This document shows, piece by piece, positions 7,278 through 15,552 of a stretch of 64,000 bases of DNA (positions within the stretch are counted from its first letter, which is position 1; every line of letters begins with the position of its first letter). The notes below the pieces were generated by a model. The model was not told where the DNA came from and made no database searches. It was given only the letters and a program-made list of their open reading frames with translations. The DNA is taken from assembly GCA_017484095.1 (NCBI GenBank), contig JAFUTU010000059.1:1-64000 (forward strand). The letters run 5' to 3'. The translations under genes were made by a program, and so were the position numbers. The DNA is from Ruminococcus sp. GTDB taxonomy: Bacteria > Bacillota > Clostridia > Oscillospirales > Ruminococcaceae.

Positions 7278-8546
7278 TCACCTGAAAAATACTGTTATAG
7301 TATAGAGACCGTCGTTCTTGATGAAAGCAAATTCACTTGATGACCAGCCTGAACCTGTTTGTGCTACAGCATCTGCAAGGATACCGTATATCTTAGCTCC
7401 CGAGCCGGTATAGTCTCCGAACAGCTCGGCAACCGCCTGATTGTAAAGGTCTGCATCAGCGCATTTCATACGCGCCGTGTTATCTCCCGATGACATAGAT
7501 GACAGAACAGAGAAGCTCATAACATCTTCCGCAGAGGCAGCACCGTCATAATAAAGACCTGTTTTTGTATAGTAATTCAGCTCAGTGCTGTCAGCCTCGG
7601 GGTAGTTTATATATTCATTCTCGTCAGGAGTATGATCGTAGGATATCTCATCATCTGTAAGACCGAAGTAATCATACCTCAGATACGGCAGACCCGTAGA
7701 TGTGAGAGGGTCGTCCCAGGTGACGTCAAAGTTTGCCCATACGTCGTCTATACGTATTTTATTCCAAATATGGCTCTGTGCTCCGTTCGGGTCAGATGCA
7801 AAGCCGCTTACACAGATACAGTCTATTCCTGCTCTCAGGCAAAGTGTCTGCATTGCCTTTGAATACCCCTGACAAACGGCTTTCCCCTCTACCAGACAAC
7901 CGTAGGCAGAATAGGGGTCGGTACCTTCATCGGAATAATAGCAGATATCAGCGATAGTATCATGCAGATACATCACCTTTCTGTAATCAGACCAGCCCTC
8001 ATTCATGCCTGACAGTATCTCGTCAGCCTTAGCATCGAGCTCAGCCTGTCTGCTGTCATATTCTTCCTTTGTCATGATATATTCAAGGTTTATCGAGTTC
8101 ACTATGCCGTCAGAATCAAAGCTGATAGAATATGAACTGCCTATCTGGTCAACATCGGGGCTTTGAGCGAGAATTGCCGATATAAAATCATCAGCATTAT
8201 CTCTTTCGATAACAGAGCCGTCTATCTCGATAGTTTCCTCAAAATTGCAGATACCGTCATAGACGCTGGCAAATGCGCGCTTTTGCTCTTCGCTCATATC
8301 GTCAGCGAAGTACTCGACAGACTTTGGCAGCTTGAACGCCTTTTGCGGCACCTCCTGCACCGAGGAAGAATTTCCTGCGGCAGTAGTCACAGAAGGACCG
8401 TCAGCCTGCCTTGTCTTGAACTGCTGAGTGTTATCTTTATTCGATTTTTCCTTTTCCTCATTGAACACCTGCAAGGAGCCCACTGCGACCACAGCCGCCA
8501 GCGCTGCCACAAGACAGGTCTTCTTCAAATCAAGACTGCGTTTCAA
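7278..8546 (-). CDS. secreted transglutaminase-like protein
   Basis: 422 residues with an N-terminal signal peptide or anchor (residues about 9-28, no lipobox). A Ser/Lys/Asp-rich linker is followed by a transglutaminase-like core. Its expected triad is visible: Cys in GKAVCQGYSKAM (about residue 226), His in QSHIWNKI (about 262) and Asp in FDVTWDDP (about 277). Clostridial proteins of this kind are thought to act as cell-surface proteases or cross-linkers; the substrate is unknown. The start is TTG at 8546, 39 nt after the CorC-like gene, so the two are probably cotranscribed. Confidence 0.8.
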   Translation of the reverse strand: MKRSLDLKKTCLVAALAAVVAVGSLQVFNEEKEKSNKDNTQQFKTRQADGPSVTTAAGNSSSVQEVPQKAFKLPKSVEYFADDMSEEQKRAFASVYDGICNFEETIEIDGSVIERDNADDFISAILAQSPDVDQIGSSYSISFDSDGIVNSINLEYIMTKEEYDSRQAELDAKADEILSGMNEGWSDYRKVMYLHDTIADICYYSDEGTDPYSAYGCLVEGKAVCQGYSKAMQTLCLRAGIDCICVSGFASDPNGAQSHIWNKIRIDDVWANFDVTWDDPLTSTGLPYLRYDYFGLTDDEISYDHTPDENEYINYPEADSTELNYYTKTGLYYDGAASAEDVMSFSVLSSMSSGDNTARMKCADADLYNQAVAELFGDYTGSGAKIYGILADAVAQTGSGWSSSEFAFIKNDGLYTITVFFR

Positions 8547-8585
8547 TCCAATCCCTGACCTTTACTGATCTTTATTCCTTATGCG

Positions 8586-9446
8586 CTAAGCTTTTTTCTC
8601 TGCTTTAAGGCGCACTATTTTTTTATCCTTGACTTCAAGAATGGAAAAAACGATATCCTCCCATTCAAGAACTGCCTTCTCTCCGTCCTCGGGTATATGG
8701 CCTAACAGCTCTGTTACAAAGCCGCCTATCGTGTCGTAATCACCGTCGTAGCTTTTGCCAAGAGCCTCCATAACATCATCACAGCCCGCCGAACCCAGCG
8801 CCGATAAAGAACCGTCCGCAAGCTGCTGTATCTCCTCGGTCTCGTTATCGTATTCGTCCTGGATACTTCCGACGATAGTTTCCAGCAGGTCTTCCATAGT
8901 TATTATGCCCGCCGTTCCGCCGTATTCATCAACTACGACCGCAAACTGTAATCTTTCGGTGGTGAACTGTTCAAAAAGCTCATCGCACTTGTTGCTTTCA
9001 GGCACAAAGAGGACGTCTCGCATAAAATCGCTGACGGGAAGGTCTTTGTCAGTGTCGTCGAGGACAAGCCTTAAAAGGTCTTTTGCGAAAACAACTCCGC
9101 AGATATTGTCATTGTTCTCATGATAGACGGGAATACGTGAAAAACCCTCATCTATGATAAGCTTTACAGCCTCTGTTACGGGCTCTGTATCCTCGATAGC
9201 GGTCATTTCGGTGCGGTGGGTCATTACCTCACTGACCTCGATGTCGTCAAAATCAAAGATATTGCTTATCATTTCGGCGCGGCTCTCTTCAAGAGCGCCT
9301 GTCTCGCCGACCTCGTTGACCATAAGCAGTATCTGCTCCTCGGTCACACTTTCGCGCTTTTGCGGGTCTCTTATTCCCATTAACCTGAGACCTGTTCTGA
9401 TAAAAAACCTCCCAAGACCTCGGTTTGGTACGTCGTCACTTGCCAT
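8586..9446 (-). CDS. CorC/HlyC-type CBS-domain protein
   Basis: 286 residues. It has a short N-terminal stretch, a CBS pair (about 65-180, with VMTHRTEM at its start) and a C-terminal CorC_HlyC domain (about 195-280, including DEYGGTAGIITMEDLLETIVG just before). The DUF21 membrane domain of full-length members is absent, as in short CorC-type proteins linked to Mg/Co efflux or membrane stress. The ATG at 9446 follows GAGGTGA with an 8-nt gap; an upstream in-frame extension would run through the leader hairpins and is rejected. It heads a transcript with the transglutaminase-like gene. Confidence 0.85.
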   Translation of the reverse strand: MASDDVPNRGLGRFFIRTGLRLMGIRDPQKRESVTEEQILLMVNEVGETGALEESRAEMISNIFDFDDIEVSEVMTHRTEMTAIEDTEPVTEAVKLIIDEGFSRIPVYHENNDNICGVVFAKDLLRLVLDDTDKDLPVSDFMRDVLFVPESNKCDELFEQFTTERLQFAVVVDEYGGTAGIITMEDLLETIVGSIQDEYDNETEEIQQLADGSLSALGSAGCDDVMEALGKSYDGDYDTIGGFVTELLGHIPEDGEKAVLEWEDIVFSILEVKDKKIVRLKAEKKA

Positions 9447-9467
9447 TACAGCTATCACCTCATAGAT

Positions 9468-9510
9468 AAAAAAGATGTTTTTCCGACTGAACATCGGACA
9501 ATTCTCCGAT
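9468..9510 (-). promoter_or_regulatory. possible attenuator in the leader of the CorC-like gene
   Basis: Two hairpins that exclude each other on the minus strand. Hairpin 1 is ATCGGA (9505-9510) with TCCGAT (9493-9498). Hairpin 2 is GATGTT (9490-9495) with AACATC (9474-9479), followed by TTTTTT like a terminator. They share 9493-9495. Confidence 0.4.
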
Positions 9511-9514
9511 ACTA

Positions 9515-9544
9515 ATTGTACAACAAACACTACCAGTTTGTCAA
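9515..9544 (-). promoter_or_regulatory. promoter of the CorC-like/transglutaminase-like transcript
   Basis: TTGACA (9539-9544), 18-bp spacer, TACAAT (9515-9520). Confidence 0.8.
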
Positions 9545-9783
9545 TAGATTTTTAAACTTTCGTTATTTTTTTGAAAAAATCTCCGCCGACAGGTTTTTCT
9601 GACCGTAAAAACCACAACGCCATAAGCAGCGCTTACCGTCATTGACGACATACAGTTAACAGCTATTGTCGCAGCACAGATGTAGCTAATGATCCGTTTT
9701 ATCTTCGTATTATCAGTCTTTTCGATAAAAATATAATTATGGATTGTAATTATTATATAACTTGTTTTTATATATTTATTCAT
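9541..9783 (-). pseudogene. possible relic of a secreted-protein gene (signal peptide only)
   Basis: An 80-codon frame in a 450-bp intergenic stretch. Its middle looks like a signal peptide: KRIISYICAATIAV, then SSMTVSA before a plausible cleavage site. The sequence after it is not protein-like, and the frame ends inside the promoter of the CorC-like gene. No ribosome site or promoter is seen. It is either chance or the 5' remnant of a lost exported protein. Confidence 0.25.
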
Positions 9784-9866
9784 TGCATTGTGAATGCAGT
9801 GTTGATCTATGGATCAGCATTAATATTTGTTCCTGAGTTTTCTGTGTTTTATAATTAAGCAGAAAG

Positions 9867-9901
9867 AAGATATCCTCGCCGGCTGGGGATATCTTTTTTT
9901 C
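9867..9901 (+). terminator. orphan plus-strand terminator
   Basis: Stem AAGATATCC/GGATATCTT (9867-9875, 9887-9895), 11-nt loop, then seven T. No plus-strand gene ends here. The preceding ~80 bp holds two small hairpins (TGCATT/AATGCA near 9784 and TGATC/GATCA near 9810) and no ORF. It may end a small RNA or just block read-through into prfC. Apart from this and the relic above I see nothing in 9545-9930. Confidence 0.6.
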
Positions 9902-9933
9902 GGAGACTAATTGCGTTTTTTCTTTTTCACTTC

Positions 9934-9962
9934 TTTACAACTCGCCCAAAATGTGATATAAT
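9934..9962 (+). promoter_or_regulatory. promoter of prfC
   Basis: TTTACA (9934-9939), 17-bp spacer, TATAAT (9957-9962). About 25 nt of leader to the ribosome site TTGGAGGA. Confidence 0.8.
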
Positions 9963-9995
9963 AATAAAATTAGATGTTTTTTTGGAGGAATAACA

Positions 9996-11603
9996 ATGGC
10001 TAAGCTAGAAGATGAAATAAAAAGAAGACGTACCTTTGCGATAATTTCTCATCCTGACGCAGGTAAAACAACACTTACCGAGAAATTTCTGCTCTACGGC
10101 GGCGCTATAGCGCAGGCAGGCGCAGTCAAGGGTAAAAAAAGCGCAAGACACGCAACTTCCGACTGGATGGAGATAGAAAAGCAGAGAGGTATCTCCGTAA
10201 CGTCATCGGTAATGCAGTTCCAGTATGAGGGCTACTGCATAAACATTCTTGACACCCCCGGACACCAAGACTTTTCCGAGGACACCTACCGTACACTTAT
10301 GGCGGCAGATTCCGCAGTAATGGTGATAGATGCCTCAAAAGGCGTTGAGAACCAGACCAGAAAGCTTTTCAAGGTCTGTGTTATGCGCCACATACCGATC
10401 TTCACCTTCATAAACAAAATGGACAGAGATTCAAGAAACCCGTTTGATCTCATCGACCAGATAGAGACCGAGCTCGGTATACAGACTTATCCTGTCAACT
10501 GGCCTATAGGCTCAGGCAAAGAATTTAAGGGAGTATACGTCCGTGATAAGGGCAGCATTATCGCATTTTCGTCTGATTCGGAAATGGCTTTCGGAAAAAA
10601 CAAGGTAGCAATGGAGGAGGTAAAGCTCACTGACCCGTCTCTCGATGAAAAGCTCGGTGAGCAGCTCCACGAGACCCTGACCGAGGACATTGAGCTTCTT
10701 GACGGCGCAAGCTATGAGTTTGACCTCGAAAAAGTAAGAAACGGTGAGCTTTCACCCGTGTTTTTCGGGTCTGCACTCACAAACTTCGGCGTTGAGCCCT
10801 TCCTTGAAAGCTTTTTGCAGATGACGACCTCGCCCACTGCGAGAAACTCATCAAAAGGTCTTATAGACCCGTTTGCCCCTGAGTTCTCAGCCTTCGTGTT
10901 CAAGATACAGGCGAATATGAACAAGGCTCACCGAGACAGGCTCACGTTTATGCGTGTGTGCTCGGGCAAGTTTGACAAGGAAATGGAAGTGCTCCATGTT
11001 CAGGGAGGCAAGAAGATGCGCCTTTCTCAGCCACAGCAGATAATGGCTCAGGAGCGTGAGATAATAGACGAAGCTTATGCAGGAGACATCATAGGCGTGT
11101 TCGACCCTGGTATATTCTCGATAGGAGATACGGTGTGCTCGCCTAAGAACAGCTTTGAGTTTGAATCTATCCCGACATTTGCGCCCGAGCATTTTATGCG
11201 AGTCCGCCAGAAGGACACACTGAAAAGAAAGCAGTTCGTCAAGGGCATTACACAGATAGCGCAGGAGGGTGCTATACAGATATTCCAGGAGCCTGATACG
11301 GGTATGGAGGAGGCTATAGTCGGCGTTGTCGGCGTGCTCCAGCTCGAGGTGTTTGAATACAGAATGAAAAACGAATACAATGTTGAGCTTTTTAAAGAAG
11401 GACTTCCATATTCATATATCCGCTGGATAGACAGCAAGGACATAGACCCGAAGAGCCTGAAGCTCTCATCAGACACAAAGCTCGTGGTCGATTTCAGAGG
11501 CAATTATCTGCTCCTGTTCTCAAGTGAGTGGAATATCCGCTGGGCTTTGGAGAAAAACGAGGGGCTTGAGCTTTCCGAATTCAACAGGGGAGCGCTACAA
11601 TAA
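9996..11603 (+). CDS. prfC: peptide chain release factor 3
   Basis: Translational GTPase RF3, which removes RF1/RF2 from the ribosome after peptide release. The 535 residues match the family. Visible are the G1 loop SHPDAGKTTL (about 18-27), switch 2 DTPGHQDFSEDTYR (about 87-100) and G4 FINKMDRD (about 140-147), followed by the RF3-type C-terminal domains. ATG after TTGGAGGAATAACA. It is read in the same direction as iorA, 17 nt before it, so the ior genes may be partly served by the prfC promoter. Confidence 0.97.
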   Translation: MAKLEDEIKRRRTFAIISHPDAGKTTLTEKFLLYGGAIAQAGAVKGKKSARHATSDWMEIEKQRGISVTSSVMQFQYEGYCINILDTPGHQDFSEDTYRTLMAADSAVMVIDASKGVENQTRKLFKVCVMRHIPIFTFINKMDRDSRNPFDLIDQIETELGIQTYPVNWPIGSGKEFKGVYVRDKGSIIAFSSDSEMAFGKNKVAMEEVKLTDPSLDEKLGEQLHETLTEDIELLDGASYEFDLEKVRNGELSPVFFGSALTNFGVEPFLESFLQMTTSPTARNSSKGLIDPFAPEFSAFVFKIQANMNKAHRDRLTFMRVCSGKFDKEMEVLHVQGGKKMRLSQPQQIMAQEREIIDEAYAGDIIGVFDPGIFSIGDTVCSPKNSFEFESIPTFAPEHFMRVRQKDTLKRKQFVKGITQIAQEGAIQIFQEPDTGMEEAIVGVVGVLQLEVFEYRMKNEYNVELFKEGLPYSYIRWIDSKDIDPKSLKLSSDTKLVVDFRGNYLLLFSSEWNIRWALEKNEGLELSEFNRGALQ

Positions 11604-11620
11604 TAACAGCAGGTGATAAG

Positions 11621-13429
11621 ATGCATAAAGAGTTTTTGATGGGCAATGCCGCTATTGCCAGAGGAGCTGTAGCAGCAGGCCTGAATGTTATATCGGGGTA
11701 TCCCGGAACGCCCTCGACAGAGGTGCTTGAAACTACCGCAAAAAACAATGACGGCACAGTCTATGTTGAGTGGTCTGTTAACGAGAAAGCGGCACTGGAG
11801 CTTGCTGCGGGCGCTGCCTACAGCGGAGCTAGAACAATGGTAACTATGAAGCAGGTAGGGCTGAACGTTGCGAGCGATCCGCTTATGAGCTTAGCTTACA
11901 TCGGCGTAAAGGGCGCAATGGTAGTTCTTGTTGCAGATGACCCGGGCCCTATCTCCTCCCAGACGGAGCAGGATACGCGTACCTTTGCGGCATATTCAAA
12001 GCTGCCGTGCTTTGACCCCTCCACAGTGCAGGAGGCATACACCATGATACAGGAGGCGTTTGAGTACTCTGAAAAGTATCACACCCCTGTTCTTTTCAGA
12101 CCGACAACAAGGGTCTGTCACGGGTATGAATCGATCGAAGTAAAGGACACTGAAGAGTTCAAGACAAATAAACCTGAGGGCTTTGTCCGCGACCCGATGA
12201 AGTGGGTCATTTTCCCGAGACTGTCCTATCAGGCGCATATGGATATTGAAAAAAGAAATGTTGAGCTTTCAAAGGTGTTTTCGGAAAGCGGCCTTAACAC
12301 CGTATCGGGTGAGGAAAAAAAGGGTATCGCCACCCACGGTATAAGCTATGCTTATACAAAAGAGGCATTAAGGTCATCAGGCGCAGATGTCTCTGTTTTT
12401 AAGGTAGGCACACCGTTTCCGTTCCCTGAGGAGGCTGCGCTCGCATTCTTAGAGGGAAAGGAAGAGGTGCTCTGCATTGAGGAGCTTGACCCTGTTATTG
12501 AAAGAGCGCTGGTATATGTCTGCGGCAAGTACGGCTTGAAGACCAGGATATATGGTAAGCTTACCGGTCATATAAAAACAGCGGGAGAGAACACTGTAGG
12601 TTCAGTTTCTGAAAATATAGCTGAGTTCCTTGGCTTAGAACTGTCCGAAAAAGAGGACAGAAACTCTCCGCCTGCGCTGCCTGTAAGACCGCCTGTTCTT
12701 TGTGCTGGATGTCCTCACAGGGCATCGTTCTATGCGGTGAAGCAGGCTATGAAGGGCAAAAAGAGCGTGTTCTGCGGCGATATCGGCTGTTACACTCTTG
12801 GCAATGCGATGCCGCTCGATATGGTGGATACCTGTCTTTGCATGGGTGCGGGTCTAAATATTGCTCAGGGTATCAGCAGGATAGAGCCTGACACCAGCTG
12901 CTTTGCATTTGTGGGCGATTCCACGTTTTTTGCATCTGCGATAACAGGCGCTGTAAATGCAGTGTACAACCAGGCGGATATGACTATCTGCATACTAGAT
13001 AATTCTACCACAGCTATGACAGGTCACCAGCCCCACCCGGGAACAGGCAGAACGATGATGGGTCAGGTGGTGGATAAGGTTGACATCGAGGCTGTGCTGC
13101 GCGGTATAGGTATAGAGACTGTTGAGACCGTTGATCCGCTCGATCTGAAAGCGACAGTGGAGACTGTTCGCAAAACGGCGGAGAAAAAGGGCGTTAAAGC
13201 TATCATATTCCGTTCGCCCTGCGCAGTTATCATTAAGCCGAAAAAGCCTGCGGTCATCGATCCTGACAAGTGCCGCAACTGCAAGCGCTGCATAAATGAG
13301 CTGGGCTGCCCGGGACTTGTTCTGATAGACGGAAAGGTCTCGATAGAAGAGGCGCTTTGTACAGGCTGCGGACTGTGTTCGCAGGTTTGTCCGTTTGATG
13401 CGATTGGAGGTGCTGATAATGCAGACTAA
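11621..13429 (+). CDS. iorA: indolepyruvate ferredoxin oxidoreductase, alpha subunit
   Basis: Oxidises aryl pyruvates (from Trp, Phe, Tyr) to aryl-acetyl-CoA, with electrons passed to ferredoxin; thiamine diphosphate enzyme. 602 residues. The N-terminal pyrimidine-binding part contains GYPGTPSTEV. A central part with CAGCPHRASF and GDIGCYTLG is followed by the TPP-binding core (GDSTFFASAITG). Two C-terminal 4Fe-4S motifs are CRNCKRC...CP and CTGCGLCSQVCP. Ribosome site CAGGTGA. It overlaps iorB by 11 nt, as expected for subunits made in equal amounts. Confidence 0.96.
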   Translation: MHKEFLMGNAAIARGAVAAGLNVISGYPGTPSTEVLETTAKNNDGTVYVEWSVNEKAALELAAGAAYSGARTMVTMKQVGLNVASDPLMSLAYIGVKGAMVVLVADDPGPISSQTEQDTRTFAAYSKLPCFDPSTVQEAYTMIQEAFEYSEKYHTPVLFRPTTRVCHGYESIEVKDTEEFKTNKPEGFVRDPMKWVIFPRLSYQAHMDIEKRNVELSKVFSESGLNTVSGEEKKGIATHGISYAYTKEALRSSGADVSVFKVGTPFPFPEEAALAFLEGKEEVLCIEELDPVIERALVYVCGKYGLKTRIYGKLTGHIKTAGENTVGSVSENIAEFLGLELSEKEDRNSPPALPVRPPVLCAGCPHRASFYAVKQAMKGKKSVFCGDIGCYTLGNAMPLDMVDTCLCMGAGLNIAQGISRIEPDTSCFAFVGDSTFFASAITGAVNAVYNQADMTICILDNSTTAMTGHQPHPGTGRTMMGQVVDKVDIEAVLRGIGIETVETVDPLDLKATVETVRKTAEKKGVKAIIFRSPCAVIIKPKKPAVIDPDKCRNCKRCINELGCPGLVLIDGKVSIEEALCTGCGLCSQVCPFDAIGGADNAD

Positions 13430-13988
13430 TATACTTATCTGCGGTGTAGGCGGTCAGGGAATAGTGCTGGCTTCAAAGCTTATAGCTGCGGCATCAATGG
13501 CTAAGGGTCTGCACGTTATGAGCGCTGAGACTATAGGTATGGCTCAGAAGGGTGGAAGCGTTTTCAGCTTTCTGCGTGTGGGCGACGAGGCAGAATGCCC
13601 GATGTTCGCAGAGGGTGCAGCCGACCTTCTTATAGGGTTTGAGCCTGCCGAAGCTGTAAGGATGCTGCCATACCTGAAAAAAGGCGGTCGGGCAGTGGTG
13701 AACACTCACCCGATAATGCCTGTCACAGCTTCTCTTAAAGGGTCGGATTATACTGGGGAAGAGATGATAGGATATCTTAAAGAGAACGTCGAGAATCTCA
13801 CAGTGCTTGATGCTGACAGCATCTGCCATGAGATAGGCTCACCTAAGGTGCTCAATATGATAATGCTGGGTACGGCTGTGCGTTCAGGTGTTTTGCCGCT
13901 TGATATAAACGAGATCGACTCTGCAATGAGAAAAACGGTAAAGCCTCAGTTCGCAGAGCTGAACAGCAAAGCACTCAATTATATATAA
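13419..13988 (+). CDS. iorB: indolepyruvate ferredoxin oxidoreductase, beta subunit
   Basis: Gamma-type domain of the 2-oxoacid:ferredoxin oxidoreductase that completes IorAB. 189 residues with N-terminal CGVGGQGIVLASKLIA and AETIGMAQKGG, both typical of the family. The ATG at 13419 was chosen because TTGGAGG lies 7 nt upstream; an earlier frame start has no ribosome site. The start lies inside iorA, suggesting translational coupling. Confidence 0.95.
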   Translation: MQTNILICGVGGQGIVLASKLIAAASMAKGLHVMSAETIGMAQKGGSVFSFLRVGDEAECPMFAEGAADLLIGFEPAEAVRMLPYLKKGGRAVVNTHPIMPVTASLKGSDYTGEEMIGYLKENVENLTVLDADSICHEIGSPKVLNMIMLGTAVRSGVLPLDINEIDSAMRKTVKPQFAELNSKALNYI

Positions 13989-14030
13989 ATAAGTCCAAAT
14001 ATCCGGACAGAAACGAAAGGACAGAGAGTT

Positions 14031-15272
14031 ATGCAAATATCACAAAAACAGCTTGAACAGGTAAATGACAGGATAAAAGCGCTCGTAAATGCAGGCAGCT
14101 TCTACGGCAAAAAGCTCGAAGCGGCAGGCATCACAGAGGTGAAAACTGCAGAGGATTTTCTAAAACTTCCTTTTTCTGAGAAAAAAGACCTCAGAGATGC
14201 TTATCCTCTGGGTCTTATGACAGCTCCTGAGGAGGAGATAGTGCGTATACATTCTTCATCGGGAACAACAGGCAAGCCCGTTATCATACCCTATACCGCT
14301 AAGGACGTTGACGACTGGGGCGAGATGTTCAAGCGCTGCTATGAGGTAGCAGGCATAACAAACAAGGACAGGATACATATTACTCCGGGATACGGACTGT
14401 GGACTGCGGGAATAGGTTTCCAGAACGGCTGTGAGAAGCTTGGCGCTATGGCTATACCTATGGGACCCGGAAACACAGAAAAGCAGCTTGAGATGATGCA
14501 GTCGATGAAGAGCACGGTGCTTTGCTCTACATCTTCATATGCGCTGCTGCTGGCAGAGGAGATAGAGAAGCGCGGTATAAAAGACAAGATACACCTGAAA
14601 AAAGGTGTTATCGGCTCTGAGCGCTGGAGCAAGAAGATGCGTGACAGGATAGCAGAGTCGCTTGGTATAGAGCTTTATGATATATACGGCCTTACCGAGA
14701 TATACGGCCCGGGAATAGGTATAAACTGTGAGCACAACACAGGTATGCATTACTGGGACGATTACCTCTATCTTGAGATAATCGACCCTAAGACAGGTGA
14801 ACCCGTACCCGACGGCGAGCAGGGCGAGATAGTTATAACCACTCTCGTTAAAGAGGGAGCACCTCTTATAAGGTACAGAACACACGACCTTTCCAGGATA
14901 ATCCCCGGTGAGTGTCCGTGCGGAAGATCGTACCCGAGACTTGATACGATCATGGGACGTACCGACGATATGATGAAAATAAAAGGTGTTAACGTATTCC
15001 CGAGTCAGATCGAGGAGATACTGGGCTCGTTCAAGGAGATATCGAGCGAATATCAGATCAGGATATCTCATCTTGACGGTAAGGACACTATGCGTATCTA
15101 TGTTGAGTCTACGGGAGATGTTGATTTTGCAGCCTTGTCAAAGCGCATAACCGATAAGGTTAAGAGCGTTATCGGCTTTACACCTATAGTTAAGGTAGTG
15201 GAGATAGGTGTTCTTCCGAGGAGTATGAAGAAGACTGCAAGAGTGATCGACGAGAGATATGACGAAAAATAA
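14031..15272 (+). CDS. phenylacetate-CoA ligase family enzyme
   Basis: Adenylate-forming enzyme of the PaaK type, 413 residues. ATP loop HSSSGTTGKPVIIPYT (about 75-90), acid-binding region with YGLTEIYGPG (about 222-231), and the PaaK-type C-terminal hinge MGRTDDMMKIKGVNVFPSQIEE (starts about residue 308). Following iorAB in the same direction it most likely interconverts aryl acetates and their CoA esters. In peptide fermenters the reverse (ADP- or AMP-forming) direction with IorAB would yield ATP from aromatic amino acids, but direction cannot be read from sequence. Ribosome site GAAAGGAC. Confidence 0.9.
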   Translation: MQISQKQLEQVNDRIKALVNAGSFYGKKLEAAGITEVKTAEDFLKLPFSEKKDLRDAYPLGLMTAPEEEIVRIHSSSGTTGKPVIIPYTAKDVDDWGEMFKRCYEVAGITNKDRIHITPGYGLWTAGIGFQNGCEKLGAMAIPMGPGNTEKQLEMMQSMKSTVLCSTSSYALLLAEEIEKRGIKDKIHLKKGVIGSERWSKKMRDRIAESLGIELYDIYGLTEIYGPGIGINCEHNTGMHYWDDYLYLEIIDPKTGEPVPDGEQGEIVITTLVKEGAPLIRYRTHDLSRIIPGECPCGRSYPRLDTIMGRTDDMMKIKGVNVFPSQIEEILGSFKEISSEYQIRISHLDGKDTMRIYVESTGDVDFAALSKRITDKVKSVIGFTPIVKVVEIGVLPRSMKKTARVIDERYDEK

Positions 15273-15286
15273 CAGATAAACAGTAA

Positions 15287-15318
15287 AAGTGCCGCCCTTT
15301 ACAGGACGGTGCTTTTTT
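15287..15318 (+). terminator. terminator of the prfC-ior-paaK region
   Basis: AAGTGCCGCCC/GGACGGTGCTT hairpin with G-T pairs, followed by TTTTTT. Confidence 0.85.
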
Positions 15319-15330
15319 GCGATTTTTCTC

Positions 15331-15359
15331 TTGACAAGAGGTTTTAAAAGTGCTATAAT
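15331..15359 (+). promoter_or_regulatory. promoter of the yybP-ykoY riboswitch transcript
   Basis: Perfect TTGACA (15331-15336), 17-bp spacer, TATAAT (15354-15359). Confidence 0.9.
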
Positions 15360-15363
15360 AGCA

Positions 15364-15480
15364 ACGATAACAGGGAGTAGTTAGCGGTCTTTGACCGTGA
15401 TGCCGTTCGTCAGCACGCTTTACCTGAGGTCATCTCTGGAAAGTCGGACGGTGTCCAGACCTTGCGTCAGTAACGAGACT
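15364..15480 (+). promoter_or_regulatory. yybP-ykoY (Mn2+) riboswitch aptamer
   Basis: Starts with the hallmark CAGGGAGTAG. It then has the GGTC-TTT-GACC helix, TGCCGTTCGTCAGCA, and ends with the matching loop segment CGTCAGTAACGAGACTT. This arrangement and the transporter downstream fit the Mn2+-sensing yybP-ykoY class. P1 would use GCAA near 15361 and TTGC near 15485. Because that 3' strand is also the 5' arm of the terminator, Mn2+ binding should allow read-through. Confidence 0.85.
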
Positions 15481-15520
15481 TTTATTGCATTATTTGCTAT
15501 GCAGTAAGGGTCTGTTTTTA
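15476..15520 (+). terminator. riboswitch-controlled terminator
   Basis: A 15-bp stem with G-T pairs: AGACTTTTATTGCAT (15476-15490) and ATGCAGTAAGGGTCT (15499-15513), then GTTTTT. Its 5' arm overlaps the aptamer end. Confidence 0.8.
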
Positions 15521-15552
15521 TGCCCTGATGCACAGCGGAAGGAGGAGCTTTT

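Noticed and set aside
9447..9530. N-terminal extension of the CorC-like protein
   Set aside because: It would be encoded by the leader hairpins; a good GAGGTGA precedes the ATG at 9446.
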